From: Streptantibioticus parmotrematis
GTDB taxonomy: Bacteria; Actinomycetota; Actinomycetes; Streptomycetales; Streptomycetaceae
DNA length: 64,000 nt
Direction: 5' to 3'
NCBI RefSeq assembly: GCF_019890615.1
Contig: NZ_JAINVZ010000014.1
Coordinates: 62,001-126,000 of the forward strand
Position numbers and translations under genes: made by a program
Notes under the pieces: generated by a model
Told to the model about the DNA's origin: nothing
What the model saw: only the letters and a program-made list of their open reading frames with translations
Database searches by the model: none
Shown here: in pieces, positions 1 to 8,174 of the stretch
How positions within the stretch are numbered: the first letter of the stretch is position 1
Layout of the letters: each line of letters starts with the position of its first letter

Positions 1-326
1 ACGGCGATGATGCGCAGCAGCCAGTTGAGCGAGCCGAGCGTCTCGTCCAGCGCGGTGGCCAGCACGCCGCCGTGCGCGAGTCCCGGGGCACCCTGGTGGG
101 CGGGCTGCACGGTGAACTCGGCGGTGACGGTGACGCCTTCCCCGGCGCGGGCCGCGAGGTGCAGGCCGTGCGGCTGGGTCTCGCCGCACCCGAAACACTG
201 GTCGTAGTGCGCGCCGAGCAGCGTGCCCGGTGCGGGGGCCTCGGGATGACGCACGGGTGGGGCGGCGTCGGGGGGCGGCGTCAACGCCGGGCGTCCGGTG
301 CCGCCGGATGCGGTAGCTCCACTCAC
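1..326 (-). CDS. PaaI-type thioesterase, hotdog fold (3' end outside window)
   Basis: Reading leftward from a GTG at 326, the frame is open to the window edge, giving about 108 residues. It contains HYDQCFGCGE followed by GLAHGGVLATALDE, the pattern of PaaI/YiiD hotdog thioesterases: an FGCG signature, then an HGG loop with a downstream acidic residue that acts on acyl-CoA thioesters. The family is usually 150-220 residues, so roughly half is missing. The N-terminal 30 residues are rich in Pro, Gly and Ala and probably disordered. The gene is divergent from the SDR gene, with 117 bp between starts. AGGAGGG lies 13 nt before the GTG, which is far for a ribosome binding site. A TAGGGT element sits 7 nt before the GTG, so a leaderless transcript is possible. 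Substrate unknown. Confidence 0.72.
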   Translation of the reverse strand, partial: MSGATASGGTGRPALTPPPDAAPPVRHPEAPAPGTLLGAHYDQCFGCGETQPHGLHLAARAGEGVTVTAEFTVQPAHQGAPGLAHGGVLATALDETLGSLNWLLRIIA

Positions 327-443
327 GGCCCGAACCCTACCCTCCTGGGGATGCCCAACCCTTACCGTCCGTTCAGGGGATCGATTCCGGAGCGGCAGGC
401 GTTGCCATCGCGGATCCTCGAACCGCCCGACCGGAGCGCGCCC

Positions 444-1325
444 ATGAGCCCACAGTCCGTCGTCGTCACCGGTGCCAGCGGCACCACCGGGCAGGCCATC
501 ACCCTCGAACTGGCGCACGCCGGTTTCGACGTGATCGCCACCACCCGCACCGAGGAGAAGGCCGCGGCGCTGCGGCAGCGGGTCGCCGACACGGGTGCCT
601 CGGTGCGCACCGTGCTGCTGGACGTGGCCGACCCGGTCTCCGCGGTGCGGGCGTTCACCGAGATCGCGACGTGGACGGACGGCGGGCCGTGGGCGGTCGT
701 CAACAACGCGGGCTTCCCGCAGCCCGGGGCCGTCGAGGACGTCGACGACGAGCAGGTGCGGCGGCAGCTGGAGACCAACCTGGTGGCCCCGGCGCGGATC
801 GCGCGGCTGGTGCTGCCGGCGATGCGCGAGCGGCGCGACGGCCGGATCGTCAACGTCTCGTCGGTGGCCGGGCGGGTGTCGATGCCGATGCTCGGCTGGT
901 ACTGCGCGAGCGAACGGGCGCTGGAGACGGTCACCGACGCGCTGCGGATGGAGTCGGCGCCGTTCGGCGTGAAGGTGTCGCTGGTCGAGCCGGGGTCGTA
1001 CGGGTCGCTGCTGCGGCGCGGTTGCGCCCGGCTGCTGCCGGAGCTGCGGGGGTCCGCCTACCGGGCGCAGTACTCCGCGGTCGGCGAGGCCGCGCGGCGG
1101 TGCTCACGGCAGGCGGGGCCGCGTCCGGTGGCCCGTGCGGTGCTGCGGGCGCTCTCCGCCGCCCGGCCGATGCCGCGTTACCTGGTGGGCGGCGGCGCCC
1201 GGTCGACGGCCGCGCTGGACGCGGTGGCGCCGACGGTGGCGTCGGACTGGGCCAAGCAGCTGCTGACCGGGCTGCGCGAGGCACCGCCCCGGGTGGCCCG
1301 GGCGATGCGGCTGCCGACGCCCTGA
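444..1325 (+). CDS. Short-chain dehydrogenase/reductase family protein, catalytic Lys replaced
   Basis: 293 residues, a classical SDR size. I chose the ATG at 444 because it follows GGAG by about 7 nt and directly opens the Rossmann fold; the longer open frame upstream has no family similarity. Visible motifs are the cofactor loop TGASGTTG (residues 9-16), NNAG (87-90), an NVSS strand ending in the catalytic Ser (139/140), and Tyr153 in YCASERALE. In the usual YxxxK motif the fifth residue is Lys; here it is Glu157. That Lys normally lowers the Tyr pKa and binds the nicotinamide ribose, so oxidoreductase activity is doubtful. The remaining fold is intact. Known family substrates range from sugars to fatty alcohols; none can be assigned here. 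Confidence 0.85.
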   Translation: MSPQSVVVTGASGTTGQAITLELAHAGFDVIATTRTEEKAAALRQRVADTGASVRTVLLDVADPVSAVRAFTEIATWTDGGPWAVVNNAGFPQPGAVEDVDDEQVRRQLETNLVAPARIARLVLPAMRERRDGRIVNVSSVAGRVSMPMLGWYCASERALETVTDALRMESAPFGVKVSLVEPGSYGSLLRRGCARLLPELRGSAYRAQYSAVGEAARRCSRQAGPRPVARAVLRALSAARPMPRYLVGGGARSTAALDAVAPTVASDWAKQLLTGLREAPPRVARAMRLPTP

Positions 1326-1391
1326 CGGGCCTCCACCGGAGGGTACGGCCCCGGACCGGGCGGCACAGGATGGCGTGCCAAGCTTGGAGCC

Positions 1392-1853
1392 ATGGTTTCC
1401 TCGCAGCCTTACGACGAACGCCTCACCGTGCCCGGCTACTGGTGGGCGATGGCCGTGCTGTCGGGCTTCGGGTGCGCGCTGGTGGCCCTGCCGTTCGGCA
1501 CGCTGCCGATCCTGGGCACGCTGGCGGGCTCGGTCGCCGTCTTCGGCGTGGTGCTCAGCTCGTACGGCTCCGAGCGCATCCGGGTCGTGCAGGGCTCGCT
1601 GGTCGCGGGCGACGCGAAGATCCCGCTGACGGCGCTGGGCGAGGCGGTCGTGCTGGACAAGTCCGAGGCGCAGGCCTGGCGCACCTACAAGGCGGACACC
1701 CGGGCGTTCATGCTGCTGCGCTCGTACGTGCCGACCGCGCTGAAGGTCGAGGTCGTCGATCCGCAGGACCCGACCCCGTACCTGTACCTGTCGACCCGCT
1801 CCCCCGAGCGGCTGGCGGCGGCGCTGGGCCGCGCGGCGGTCAAGGCGGCCTAG
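1392..1853 (+). CDS. DUF3093 membrane protein
   Basis: 153 residues from an ATG preceded by TTGGAGCC, a usable ribosome binding site. The N-terminus has the family's GYWW element and then two closely spaced hydrophobic stretches (about residues 15-55), consistent with a short membrane hairpin. They are followed by a cytoplasmic beta-rich part containing ERIRVVQGSLVAGDAKIPL and a C-terminal segment with YLSTRSPERL. This pattern matches DUF3093, a small actinobacterial membrane family of unknown function. It lies 66 bp downstream of the SDR gene on the same strand, so cotranscription is possible. It is convergent with the next gene, with only 34 bp between stops. Confidence 0.8.
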   Translation: MVSSQPYDERLTVPGYWWAMAVLSGFGCALVALPFGTLPILGTLAGSVAVFGVVLSSYGSERIRVVQGSLVAGDAKIPLTALGEAVVLDKSEAQAWRTYKADTRAFMLLRSYVPTALKVEVVDPQDPTPYLYLSTRSPERLAAALGRAAVKAA

Positions 1854-1887
1854 CGCCCGTGCGCGGGGCCGACAGGGCCTCGGGCGG

Positions 1888-2595
1888 TCAGGCGGAGGGC
1901 GGCAGCGCGTCCCAGGGGACGCGGCGGGTGCGCAGGTCCTCGCGGACCCGGCGGGCCAGCCGTCTGGTGTCGCGCCGGTTGAGGGCGGCGCCGACGCCGG
2001 CGCCGATCATGAACGGGGTGAGGGTCGGCAGGCTGCGCACGGTGCGGCGCAGCAGCCGCTGTCTGAGGCGTCGTTTCATCTGGCCGCTCAGTGCGGCGTC
2101 GACGCTGGACGGGCGGGTCACCTCGATCCCGCGTTCCTGGGTCCAGGCGCCGAGGTAGGCCACCGCCCGCGCTCTCGCGGTGCCCGGGGCGCGGACCCCG
2201 TAGACCTCGTGCAGCTCGGCGATGAGTTTGTACTCCACGGCGGCCACGGCGAGCGTCTCGGCGGCCAGCTCCGCCGTCATGGCCGGGGGGACCGGCAGCA
2301 TCGCGGCGGCGCCGACGCCCGCGCCGACGGCGGCGGTGCCCGCCGTCGCGCCCGACACCAGCTTGTCCGCCAGTTCCTCCGGGTCGAGGCCGGGGAAGTG
2401 GCGGCGCAGCGTCTCCAGGTCGCGGACCGGGATACGCGGCGCCAGGTCGATCAGACGCTCGCTGACGGCCAGCAGACCGCCCAGAGCGCCGCCGGCCACC
2501 CTTCCGGCGCCGCCCTTGATCCTGCGCGCGAGCGAGGCCCACCGTTGCTGCTCCGTGGAGCCTCGCCCGTCGTCACGTACCTCTGGATCCGCCAC
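1888..2595 (-). CDS. Conserved hypothetical protein with Gly/Ala-rich hydrophobic core
   Basis: 235 residues from a GTG at 2595, which lies 20 bp downstream of the DUF4193 stop on the same strand, so the two genes are probably one transcription unit. I do not recognise the family. The middle (about residues 80-110) is a Gly/Ala/Val-rich hydrophobic stretch that could insert in or lie on a membrane. A second GAGVGAAL stretch occurs near residue 200, and the ends are basic and Arg-rich (RRLRQRLLRR). No catalytic motif is visible. The adjacent DUF4193 gene gives no functional clue. Confidence 0.72.
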   Translation of the reverse strand: MADPEVRDDGRGSTEQQRWASLARRIKGGAGRVAGGALGGLLAVSERLIDLAPRIPVRDLETLRRHFPGLDPEELADKLVSGATAGTAAVGAGVGAAAMLPVPPAMTAELAAETLAVAAVEYKLIAELHEVYGVRAPGTARARAVAYLGAWTQERGIEVTRPSSVDAALSGQMKRRLRQRLLRRTVRSLPTLTPFMIGAGVGAALNRRDTRRLARRVREDLRTRRVPWDALPPSA

Positions 2596-2615
2596 AGCAG
2601 CCCACGGCGAGACAG

Positions 2616-2915
2616 TCAGGCCGCGCAGTCGCGGCAGATGGGCTGACCGTTCTTCTCCGCGGCCAGCTGGCTGCGGTGGTGCACCAGGAAGCAGCTCATG
2701 CAGGTGAACTCGTCGGCCTGGCGGGGCAGCACCCGTACCGACAGCTCCTCGTTGGAGAGGTCGGCGCCCGGCAGCTCCAGGCCCTCGGCCTGCTCGAACT
2801 CGTCGACGTCCACCGAGGAGGTGGACTTCTCGTTCCGCCGGGCCTTCAGTTCCTCGATGCTGTCTTCGTTGATGTCGTCATCGGTCTTGCGTGGCGTGTC
2901 GTAATCCGTTGCCAT
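2616..2915 (-). CDS. DUF4193 family protein with C-terminal Cys-pair domain
   Basis: 99 residues, starting at the ATG at 2915 behind GAGGGGGAGAGG; an in-frame ATG 96 bp upstream adds only non-conserved sequence. The N-terminal half is very acidic (DDDINEDSIEELKARR). The C-terminal half carries CMSC and CRDC, two CxxC knuckles 23 residues apart, which look like a small zinc ribbon. This is the DUF4193 family, very conserved in Streptomyces and mycobacteria and of unknown function; the size is normal for it. The 429-bp region upstream contains two inverted repeats that could control it. Confidence 0.88.
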   Translation of the reverse strand: MATDYDTPRKTDDDINEDSIEELKARRNEKSTSSVDVDEFEQAEGLELPGADLSNEELSVRVLPRQADEFTCMSCFLVHHRSQLAAEKNGQPICRDCAA

Positions 2916-3147
2916 TGCCTCTCCCCCTCTGGGTGTCTGCGGTGTCTCCAGCGCACGTAACGCGCGAGGGGCCGGTCTTGTGCCCGACCCGAGGCGGAGA
3001 TTTTGCCTCACATCAAGGCCTGTTACTCAATCGACACCCAACCGCACCCCCGAAGAGGTGATGGTGTCGGCCGTCCACCGGGGCTCTCGCGGGCCCCGAT
3101 GGCACGCTTCAGTAGTGCCGTCCCCTGTACTTCCCGTGATCATGACC

Positions 3148-3180
3148 TGCGGAAACATGGATTTTTCGGCTTTTTCCGCA
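3148..3180. promoter_or_regulatory. Perfect 8-bp inverted repeat upstream of the DUF4193 gene
   Basis: TGCGGAAA (3148-3155) and TTTCCGCA (3173-3180) flank a 17-nt spacer containing ATTTTT. It lies about 235 bp before the DUF4193 start. It could be an operator or, on the minus strand, part of the cutS 3' end. Confidence 0.35.
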
Positions 3181-3267
3181 AGGGTCGCGATCACCGAGCG
3201 TACCCATGACCCAAATCGCATGTGCGATCGGTCACAGCACGGGAAATCCGGGGACACATCCTTCCTT

Positions 3268-3282
3268 TTCGCTCGAAGCGAA
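3268..3282. promoter_or_regulatory. Small palindrome TTCGCT-CGA-AGCGAA
   Basis: A perfect 6-bp stem with a 3-nt loop, 63 bp downstream of the cutS stop. On the minus strand it could act as a weak terminator of cutRS. There is no clear U-tract, so an operator is equally possible. Confidence 0.3.
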
Positions 3283-3344
3283 CGTTTCTCCGAGTGCCCT
3301 CCGCACGCTTCGCGACGGTGAAGCGGCCCGGGTCGTGAGGCGTC

Positions 3345-4595
3345 TCACAGCGGGATGGCGACCCGCATGACGAGGCCGCCGCCCTCGCGCGGCTCGGCGG
3401 TGATCTGGCCGCCGTGCGCCCGGGCGACCGACCGCACGATGGACAGGCCCAGGCCCACGCCCTTGTCGCTGTTGGTGCGCTCGGTGCGCAGCCTGCGGAA
3501 CGGTTCGAAGATGTTGTCCAGCTCGTACGCGGGCACCACCGGTCCGGTGTTGGACACCGTCAGCAGCGCCTGGCCGTCACCGGTGCCGGTGGAGACCTCC
3601 ACCCAGCCGTCGGGGACGTTGTAGCGCACCGCGTTCTGCACGAGGTTGAGCGCGATCCGCTCCAGCAGCACGCCACTGCCCTGCACGACCGCCTCGCCGA
3701 GCCGGTCGTGGCGCAGCTCGACGCCCTTGGCCTGCGCCTCGGACCGCGTCTGGTCGACCGCCTGGGCGGCCGCCTCGGCCAGGTCGACCGGCTTGCGCTC
3801 GATCACCTCGTTGTCGCTGCGGGCCAGCAGCAGCAGGCCCTCCACCAGCTGCTCGCTGCGCAGGTTGGTCGCGAGCAGCGTCTTGCCGAGCTGCTGGAGG
3901 TCGGGCGAGGCCTCGGGGTCGGCGAGCTGGACCTCCAGCAGGGTGCGGTTGATCGCCAGCGGGGTGCGCAGCTCGTGCGAGGCGTTGGCGACGAACCGGC
4001 GCTGCGACTCGAACGACCGGTCGAGCCGGTCGAGCATGTCGTCGAAGGTGTCGGCCAGCTCCTTCAGCTCGTCGTCGGGCCCGTCCAGCTCGATGCGGCG
4101 GGACAGGTCGGAGCCGGCGACCGCGCGGGCGGTGCGGGTGATGCGCCCCAGCGGAGCGAGCACCCGCCCGGCCATCACGTAGCCGAAGGCGAACGCGACC
4201 ACGGTCAGGCCGAGCAGCGCCAGCAGCGAGCGGCGCAGCAGTCCGTTGAGGGCGAGTTCGCGCTCCTGCTGCATGCAGGAGTTGAGCGCGTTGGTGAACG
4301 CGTCGGCGCTGCCCTGGACCGGCAGGTTGGGGCAGGCGTCGCTGGTCGCGGTGATCTGGCCTGCCTCCAGCCGGAACGGCAGCTGGGTGCCCTGGTGCAT
4401 GGCCTCGGCGGCCAGCAGGTAGATGATCAGCAGCAGCACGACGCCCGCGATCAGGAACATGCCGCCGTACAGCACGGTCAGCCGGATGCGGATCGTCGGC
4501 CGCAGCCAGGGCACCGTCGGCTCGGGGGCGCGCGGGTCCCAGGTCGGCTTGGGCGGGGCGGCCGGCGCGTGGCCGGAGGAGTGGGAGACGGTCAT
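3345..4595 (-). CDS. cutS: Sensor histidine kinase CutS
   Basis: 416 residues. Order: Pro-rich cytoplasmic head; TM1 at about 38-62; a short extracytoplasmic loop with exactly two cysteines (C88 and C107); TM2 at about 121-142; HAMP linker; HisKA box with SHELRTPLA (His207); and a HATPase domain with N-box QNAVRYN, GLGLS and a terminal beta strand. The two loop cysteines are a hallmark of CutS in Streptomyces, where CutRS has been linked to redox or disulfide status at the cell surface, secretion stress and antibiotic production. The gene starts 6 bp after the cutR stop, so it is cotranscribed and probably coupled. Identity rests on the match of both genes and their order to cutRS. Confidence 0.92.
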   Translation of the reverse strand: MTVSHSSGHAPAAPPKPTWDPRAPEPTVPWLRPTIRIRLTVLYGGMFLIAGVVLLLIIYLLAAEAMHQGTQLPFRLEAGQITATSDACPNLPVQGSADAFTNALNSCMQQERELALNGLLRRSLLALLGLTVVAFAFGYVMAGRVLAPLGRITRTARAVAGSDLSRRIELDGPDDELKELADTFDDMLDRLDRSFESQRRFVANASHELRTPLAINRTLLEVQLADPEASPDLQQLGKTLLATNLRSEQLVEGLLLLARSDNEVIERKPVDLAEAAAQAVDQTRSEAQAKGVELRHDRLGEAVVQGSGVLLERIALNLVQNAVRYNVPDGWVEVSTGTGDGQALLTVSNTGPVVPAYELDNIFEPFRRLRTERTNSDKGVGLGLSIVRSVARAHGGQITAEPREGGGLVMRVAIPL

Positions 4596-4601
4596 CCGCG
4601 A

Positions 4602-5255
4602 TCAGATCCGGTAACCCGAGCCGGGCACGGTCACGATGACCGCGGGCTCGCCGAGCTTGCGCCGCAGCGTCATGACGGTGACCCGCACGACGTTGGTGAA
4701 CGGGTCGGTGTTCTCGTCCCAGGCCTTCTCCAGCAGCTGCTCGGCGGAGACCACCGACCCCTCGCTGCGCAGCAGCACCTCCAGCACCGCGAACTCCTTG
4801 GGCGCGAGGTGGATCTCCCGGCCGTCGCGGAAGACCTCGCGGCGGTTCGGGTCGAGCCGGATACCGGCCCGCTCCAGCACCGGGGGCAGCGGCGTGCTGG
4901 TGCGACGGCCCAGGGCGCGCACCCGGGCGGTCAGCTCGCTGAAGGCGAAGGGCTTGGGCAGGTAGTCGTCCGCGCCCAGCTCCAGGCCCTCGACGCGGTC
5001 GCTGACGTCGCCCGCGGCGGTCAACATCAGCACGCGGGTCGGCAGAGCGAGGCCGACGAGCTTGCGGCAGACCTCGTCGCCGTGCACCACGGGCAGGTCG
5101 CGGTCGAGGACGACGACGTCGTAGTCGTTGACCCCGATCCGCTCCAGGGCGGCGCCGCCGTCGTAGACGACATCGACGGCCATGGCCTCCCGGCGCAGGC
5201 CGGTGGCCACGGCATCGGCGAGCAGCTGCTCGTCCTCGACGACGAGTACGCGCAC
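4602..5255 (-). CDS. cutR: Response regulator CutR, OmpR/PhoB family
   Basis: 217 residues from the GTG at 5255, behind GGAAGGA with 8-nt spacing; the longer open frame upstream is not homologous. The receiver domain has the acidic pair in VVEDE, the phospho-acceptor Asp51 in VVVLDRDLP, Thr in LMLTAAG and Lys in LPKPF. A winged-helix DNA-binding domain follows (about 125-217) with LAPKEFAVLEVLL and VVRVTVMTLRRKLG and the terminal GSGYRI hairpin. CutR is phosphorylated by CutS, encoded 6 bp downstream. Length equals what I recall for S. lividans CutR. Its promoter must lie in the 295-bp divergent region before the small gene at 5551. Confidence 0.93.
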   Translation of the reverse strand: MRVLVVEDEQLLADAVATGLRREAMAVDVVYDGGAALERIGVNDYDVVVLDRDLPVVHGDEVCRKLVGLALPTRVLMLTAAGDVSDRVEGLELGADDYLPKPFAFSELTARVRALGRRTSTPLPPVLERAGIRLDPNRREVFRDGREIHLAPKEFAVLEVLLRSEGSVVSAEQLLEKAWDENTDPFTNVVRVTVMTLRRKLGEPAVIVTVPGSGYRI

Positions 5256-5550
5256 GTAGGTGGTCCTTCCACGAAAAATGCAGGCAGGTAGGTCTCCATC
5301 CTGCCTCGGATGCCCATAAAACACCGGTAAGCCCTTGTCCCGTACGCGAGGAACGACGGCCGGGGGAATCCGTCCCGTGAGATTTTTCGGTGTCCCGAGG
5401 TTTCCGCGTCCATGGGGTGGGGGAAGACGACTGCAACCCCGCGATCGCGCCTCATCTGCCGCGTGCTCCACACGCGTTCGCCGTGATCGCCCAGGACCCG
5501 CAGATCATCGACACCACCTTGTGCACCCGACGACGACGAGGGGGCGCCTC

Positions 5551-5724
5551 ATGGACGCGTTCACAACCGGAATCATGCAGCGCATACGGAACGCTGAGTC
5601 GGACCTCAGCCGTGCCCGGGAGACGGGCGACGACTTCCTCGCCGAGGTCGAGCAGTCCGAGCTGGACGACCTGCGCCGCCTCGCCGCGGAGCACGGCGTC
5701 GAGGTCGCTCCCCGCGTCGCCTGA
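5551..5724 (+). CDS. Small acidic conserved protein (57 aa)
   Basis: 57 residues from the ATG at 5551. It is predicted to be a single amphipathic helical hairpin: MQRIRNAESDLSRARETGD, a short turn, then EVEQSELDDLRRLAAEHG. No Cys, TM segment or signal peptide. Streptomyces keep a small protein of this type next to cutRS; its role is unknown. It is divergent from cutR, so the 295-bp gap holds both promoters. The upstream GAGGGGGC gives an acceptable ribosome binding site. It is followed by a GC-rich palindrome (5739-5754) and then the large hairpin at 5828-5885. Confidence 0.78.
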   Translation: MDAFTTGIMQRIRNAESDLSRARETGDDFLAEVEQSELDDLRRLAAEHGVEVAPRVA

Positions 5725-5827
5725 CGCGGTTGCCTGAGGGGCGCGTACGCGCCCTTTCGCGTTTCCGGGCGGCCCCGGCTCGACGCCGGTTCGCGAACGC
5801 GGCAGCGCACGACAGGACAGCGCACGA

Positions 5828-5885
5828 CGCACGCAGCACGGCGCCCCGGTCACCACTAGGTGACCGGGGCGCCGTGCTGCGTGCG
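5828..5885. terminator. 27-bp perfect hairpin, bidirectional terminator
   Basis: Left arm 5828-5854 and right arm 5859-5885 are perfectly complementary over 27 bp with a 4-nt loop (ACTA). It lies between the convergent small gene (stop 5724) and the inositol-phosphatase gene (stop 5904), so it can stop transcripts from both sides. No U-tract, as is common in Streptomyces. Confidence 0.88.
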
Positions 5886-5903
5886 CGGGACCGTTCGGAC
5901 CGT

Positions 5904-6713
5904 TCAGTCGTGCCAGGCACCGAGGTCCTCCAGGAGGGCCTGGAGGGGCTCGAACAGGCCCGGGGAGCCGGCGACGGTCAGGTCGTCCCCGGCCGGGCTC
6001 CCGGGCCGTCCACCGGCCAGCGCGCCCGCCTCACGGGCGAAGAGCACGCCGGCCGCCCGGTCCCAGGGGTTGAGCCCGCGCTCGTAGTAGCCGTCCAGCC
6101 GTCCGCAGCCCACGTCGCACAGGTCGATCGCGGCCGAGCCCGCCCGCCGGATGTCGCGCACCTGCGGCAGCAGCTGCCGGGCCACCTCGGCCTGCGCCGC
6201 GCGCCGCTCGGTGAGGTAGCCGAAGCCGGTGCCGATCAGTGCCTGCGAGAAGTCCTGGGGCGCGGGACGGCACCGCGCGGCGCGATCGTTGACGAACGCG
6301 CCCCCGCCGCGCACCGCGTGGTACGTCTCCCCGCGCATCGGCGCCTCGACGACACCGGCCACCGCCACGCCGTCGCGTTCCGCGGCGATGCTCACCGACC
6401 AGGACGGCAGGCCGTAGAGGTAGTTGACGGTGCCGTCCAGCGGGTCGATCACCCAGCGCACGCCCGAGGTGCCCTCCCGGCTGGCGCCCTCCTCGCCGAG
6501 CAGGCCGTCGTCGGGGCGCACCTCGGCCAGGTAGCCGGTGATCAGCTTCTCGGCGGCGAGGTCCATCTCGGTCACCACGTCGATCGGGCTGGTCTTGGTG
6601 GCGGCCACCGTGAGGTCCTCGGGGCGGCCGTCGCGCAGCAGGGCGCCGGCGCGGCGGGCGGCCTCCAGCGCGACGTCGAGCAGCCGGCGGTCCAGTGCGT
6701 CGGTGTCGGTCAC
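5904..6713 (-). CDS. Inositol monophosphatase family phosphatase
   Basis: 269 residues from the GTG at 6713, with AGGAGAG 5 nt upstream. All metal-site motifs of the Li-sensitive, Mg-dependent phosphatase superfamily are visible: GEEGA (about 74-78), WVIDPLDGTVNY (about 87-98) and NPWDRAAGVLFAREAG near residue 215. The family hydrolyses inositol-1-phosphate, histidinol phosphate, PAP or fructose-1,6-bisphosphate, and sequence reading cannot choose between them; in actinobacteria inositol phosphate (for phosphatidylinositol or mycothiol) or histidinol phosphate are most likely. It lies 46 bp downstream of the ferrochelatase gene and is probably cotranscribed with it. Confidence 0.87.
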   Translation of the reverse strand: MTDTDALDRRLLDVALEAARRAGALLRDGRPEDLTVAATKTSPIDVVTEMDLAAEKLITGYLAEVRPDDGLLGEEGASREGTSGVRWVIDPLDGTVNYLYGLPSWSVSIAAERDGVAVAGVVEAPMRGETYHAVRGGGAFVNDRAARCRPAPQDFSQALIGTGFGYLTERRAAQAEVARQLLPQVRDIRRAGSAAIDLCDVGCGRLDGYYERGLNPWDRAAGVLFAREAGALAGGRPGSPAGDDLTVAGSPGLFEPLQALLEDLGAWHD

Positions 6714-6759
6714 GGCGTCTCTCCTGGGTCGGTGTCGTACGGCATCGGGCGGGCCGAGG

Positions 6760-7887
6760 TCAGTCCCGGCCCGCGGCGGCCGGGCGGGGCGTGCGGGCCG
6801 GGCAGCAGCCGACCGGGCACACGTCGTGGCTGGGGCCCAGCGCGCCGAGCGCGCACCGGGCGACCGGCTCGCCGCGTTCGGCGGCGGCGCGCTCGGCGAC
6901 CAGCTCGCGCACCGCGGCGGCGAACCGCGGGTCGGCGCCGACCGTGCCCGCGCGGGCGACCGGCAGGCCCAGCTCCGCGGCCTTGGCGGCGGCCTCGGTG
7001 TCGAGGTCGTACTTGACCTCCATGTGGTCGGAGACGAAGCCGATGGGCGCCATCACCACCGCGGGCGTCCCGGCGGCGTGTTCGGCCTCCAGGTGGTCGC
7101 AGATGTCCGGCTCCAGCCACGGGATGTGCGGGGCGCCGCTGCGGGACTGGTAGACGAGCTTCCACGGGTGGTCCACGCCGGTCGCCTCGCGCACCGCCTC
7201 CGCGATCACGGCGGCCACGTCCAGGTGCTCCGCGACGTAGGCGCCGCCGTCGCCGTGGCCCTCGACCGGCCCGGAGGTGTCGGCGGCGGAGGTCGGGATG
7301 GAGTGCGTGGTGAACGCGATGTGGGCACCGTCGCGCACGTCGGCGGGCAGCTCGGCGAGCGCGGCCAGCACCGTGTCGACCATCGGCAGCACGAAGCCGG
7401 GGTGGTTGAAGTAGTGCCGCAGCTTGTCGACTCGGGGCACCGGCAGGCCCTCGTCGGCCAGCGCGGCCAGCGCGTCGGCGAGGTTCTCGCGGTACTGGCG
7501 GCAGCCCGAGTAGGAGGCGTACGCGCTGGTGGCCAGGGTGAGCACCCGGCGGTGGCCGTCGCGCGCGACGGCGCGCAGGGTGTCGGTCAGGTAGGGCGCC
7601 CAGTTGCGGTTGCCCCAGTAGACCGGCAGGTCGAGCCCGTGCTTGGCGAAATCCTCGCGCAGCGCGTCCAGCAGCTCGCGGTTCTGCGCGTTGATCGGGC
7701 TGACGCCGCCGAACAGGAAGTAGTGCCGGCCGACCTCCTTGAGCCGCTCCCGCGGGATGCCGCGTCCGGCGGTGACGTTCTCCAGGAAGGGGACGACGTC
7801 GTCCGGGCCCTCGGGGCCGCCGAAGGAGAGCAGCAGCAGGGCGTCGTACGGGGTGGCGTCCACGGGGGCATCGAGCGCATCGGGCAT
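6760..7887 (-). CDS. hemH: Ferrochelatase, probably coproporphyrin III type
   Basis: 375 residues from the ATG at 7887. Signature elements are [14 protein letters not shown] near the N-terminus, FTTHSIP with the catalytic His195, and the metal-side motif [17 protein letters not shown]. The C-terminus carries four cysteines (C345, C357, C361, C362). With an internal Cys such as C129 these fit the [2Fe-2S] cluster of actinobacterial ferrochelatases. The enzyme inserts Fe2+ into the porphyrin. Gram-positive actinobacteria use the coproporphyrin-dependent route, where the same protein is called CpfC; the clade is inferred from taxonomy, not shown here. It heads a unit with the downstream phosphatase gene and is divergent from the MFS gene. 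Confidence 0.92.
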   Translation of the reverse strand: MPDALDAPVDATPYDALLLLSFGGPEGPDDVVPFLENVTAGRGIPRERLKEVGRHYFLFGGVSPINAQNRELLDALREDFAKHGLDLPVYWGNRNWAPYLTDTLRAVARDGHRRVLTLATSAYASYSGCRQYRENLADALAALADEGLPVPRVDKLRHYFNHPGFVLPMVDTVLAALAELPADVRDGAHIAFTTHSIPTSAADTSGPVEGHGDGGAYVAEHLDVAAVIAEAVREATGVDHPWKLVYQSRSGAPHIPWLEPDICDHLEAEHAAGTPAVVMAPIGFVSDHMEVKYDLDTEAAAKAAELGLPVARAGTVGADPRFAAAVRELVAERAAAERGEPVARCALGALGPSHDVCPVGCCPARTPRPAAAGRD

Positions 7888-8058
7888 GCCACCGATCCTG
7901 CCACCTGGCGCCCGGCCCCTCGCGCCGCCCTCCGCCGCGCGCCGCACCGGCCCGCCCGCGGCCCCCGCGGCGAAGGCCCGCGCGCCTGCGTGGCACCTCC
8001 GTCGTCGGGGCCCGTGCGCGTCCGTGGCGTGAACGGGCGCCGCCCGCGCGCAAATCGC

Positions 8059-8107
8059 TTGCCGCCCGACGACCGTAAGGTGTATCCAGCACGTACACGC
8101 CTTACGG
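8059..8107 (+). promoter_or_regulatory. Promoter with overlapping near-palindrome before the MFS gene
   Basis: TTGCCG (8059-8064) and TATCCA (8083-8088) are spaced like a -35/-10 pair (18 bp). Overlapping them, CCGTAAGG-TGTA (8073-8084) and TACACGCCTTACGG (8094-8107) form an inverted repeat, perfect except for a 2-nt bulge. Such an overlap suggests a repressor operator for the MFS/oxidase operon. Confidence 0.45.
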
Positions 8108-8174
8108 CGTCGGTTCGTCGCCATCACCCCACCGCCTGAGCAGCTCACCCCTGCCCTGAAACCTGGAGCGCCCC

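Larger units (their letters stand above)
2916..3344. other. 429-bp intergenic region between DUF4193 and cutS
   Basis: No coding sequence is supported here. The region is less GC-rich than its surroundings. It holds two inverted repeats, at 3148-3180 and 3268-3282 (listed separately), upstream of the minus-strand DUF4193 gene and downstream of cutS. I see no T-run terminator for cutS. Confidence 0.6.

Noticed and set aside
3414-5291. Long plus-strand open frame (625 codons) across cutRS
   Set aside because: It is antisense to cutS and cutR, which have full domain motifs. Its translation is His/Gln/Arg-rich with no family features, as expected for a shadow frame in high-GC DNA.
5739-5754. Perfect 16-bp palindrome GGCGCGTACGCGCC as a terminator
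   Set aside because: It has no loop, so a hairpin would be strained; the 27-bp hairpin 70 bp downstream is a better terminator. It remains a possible small element.
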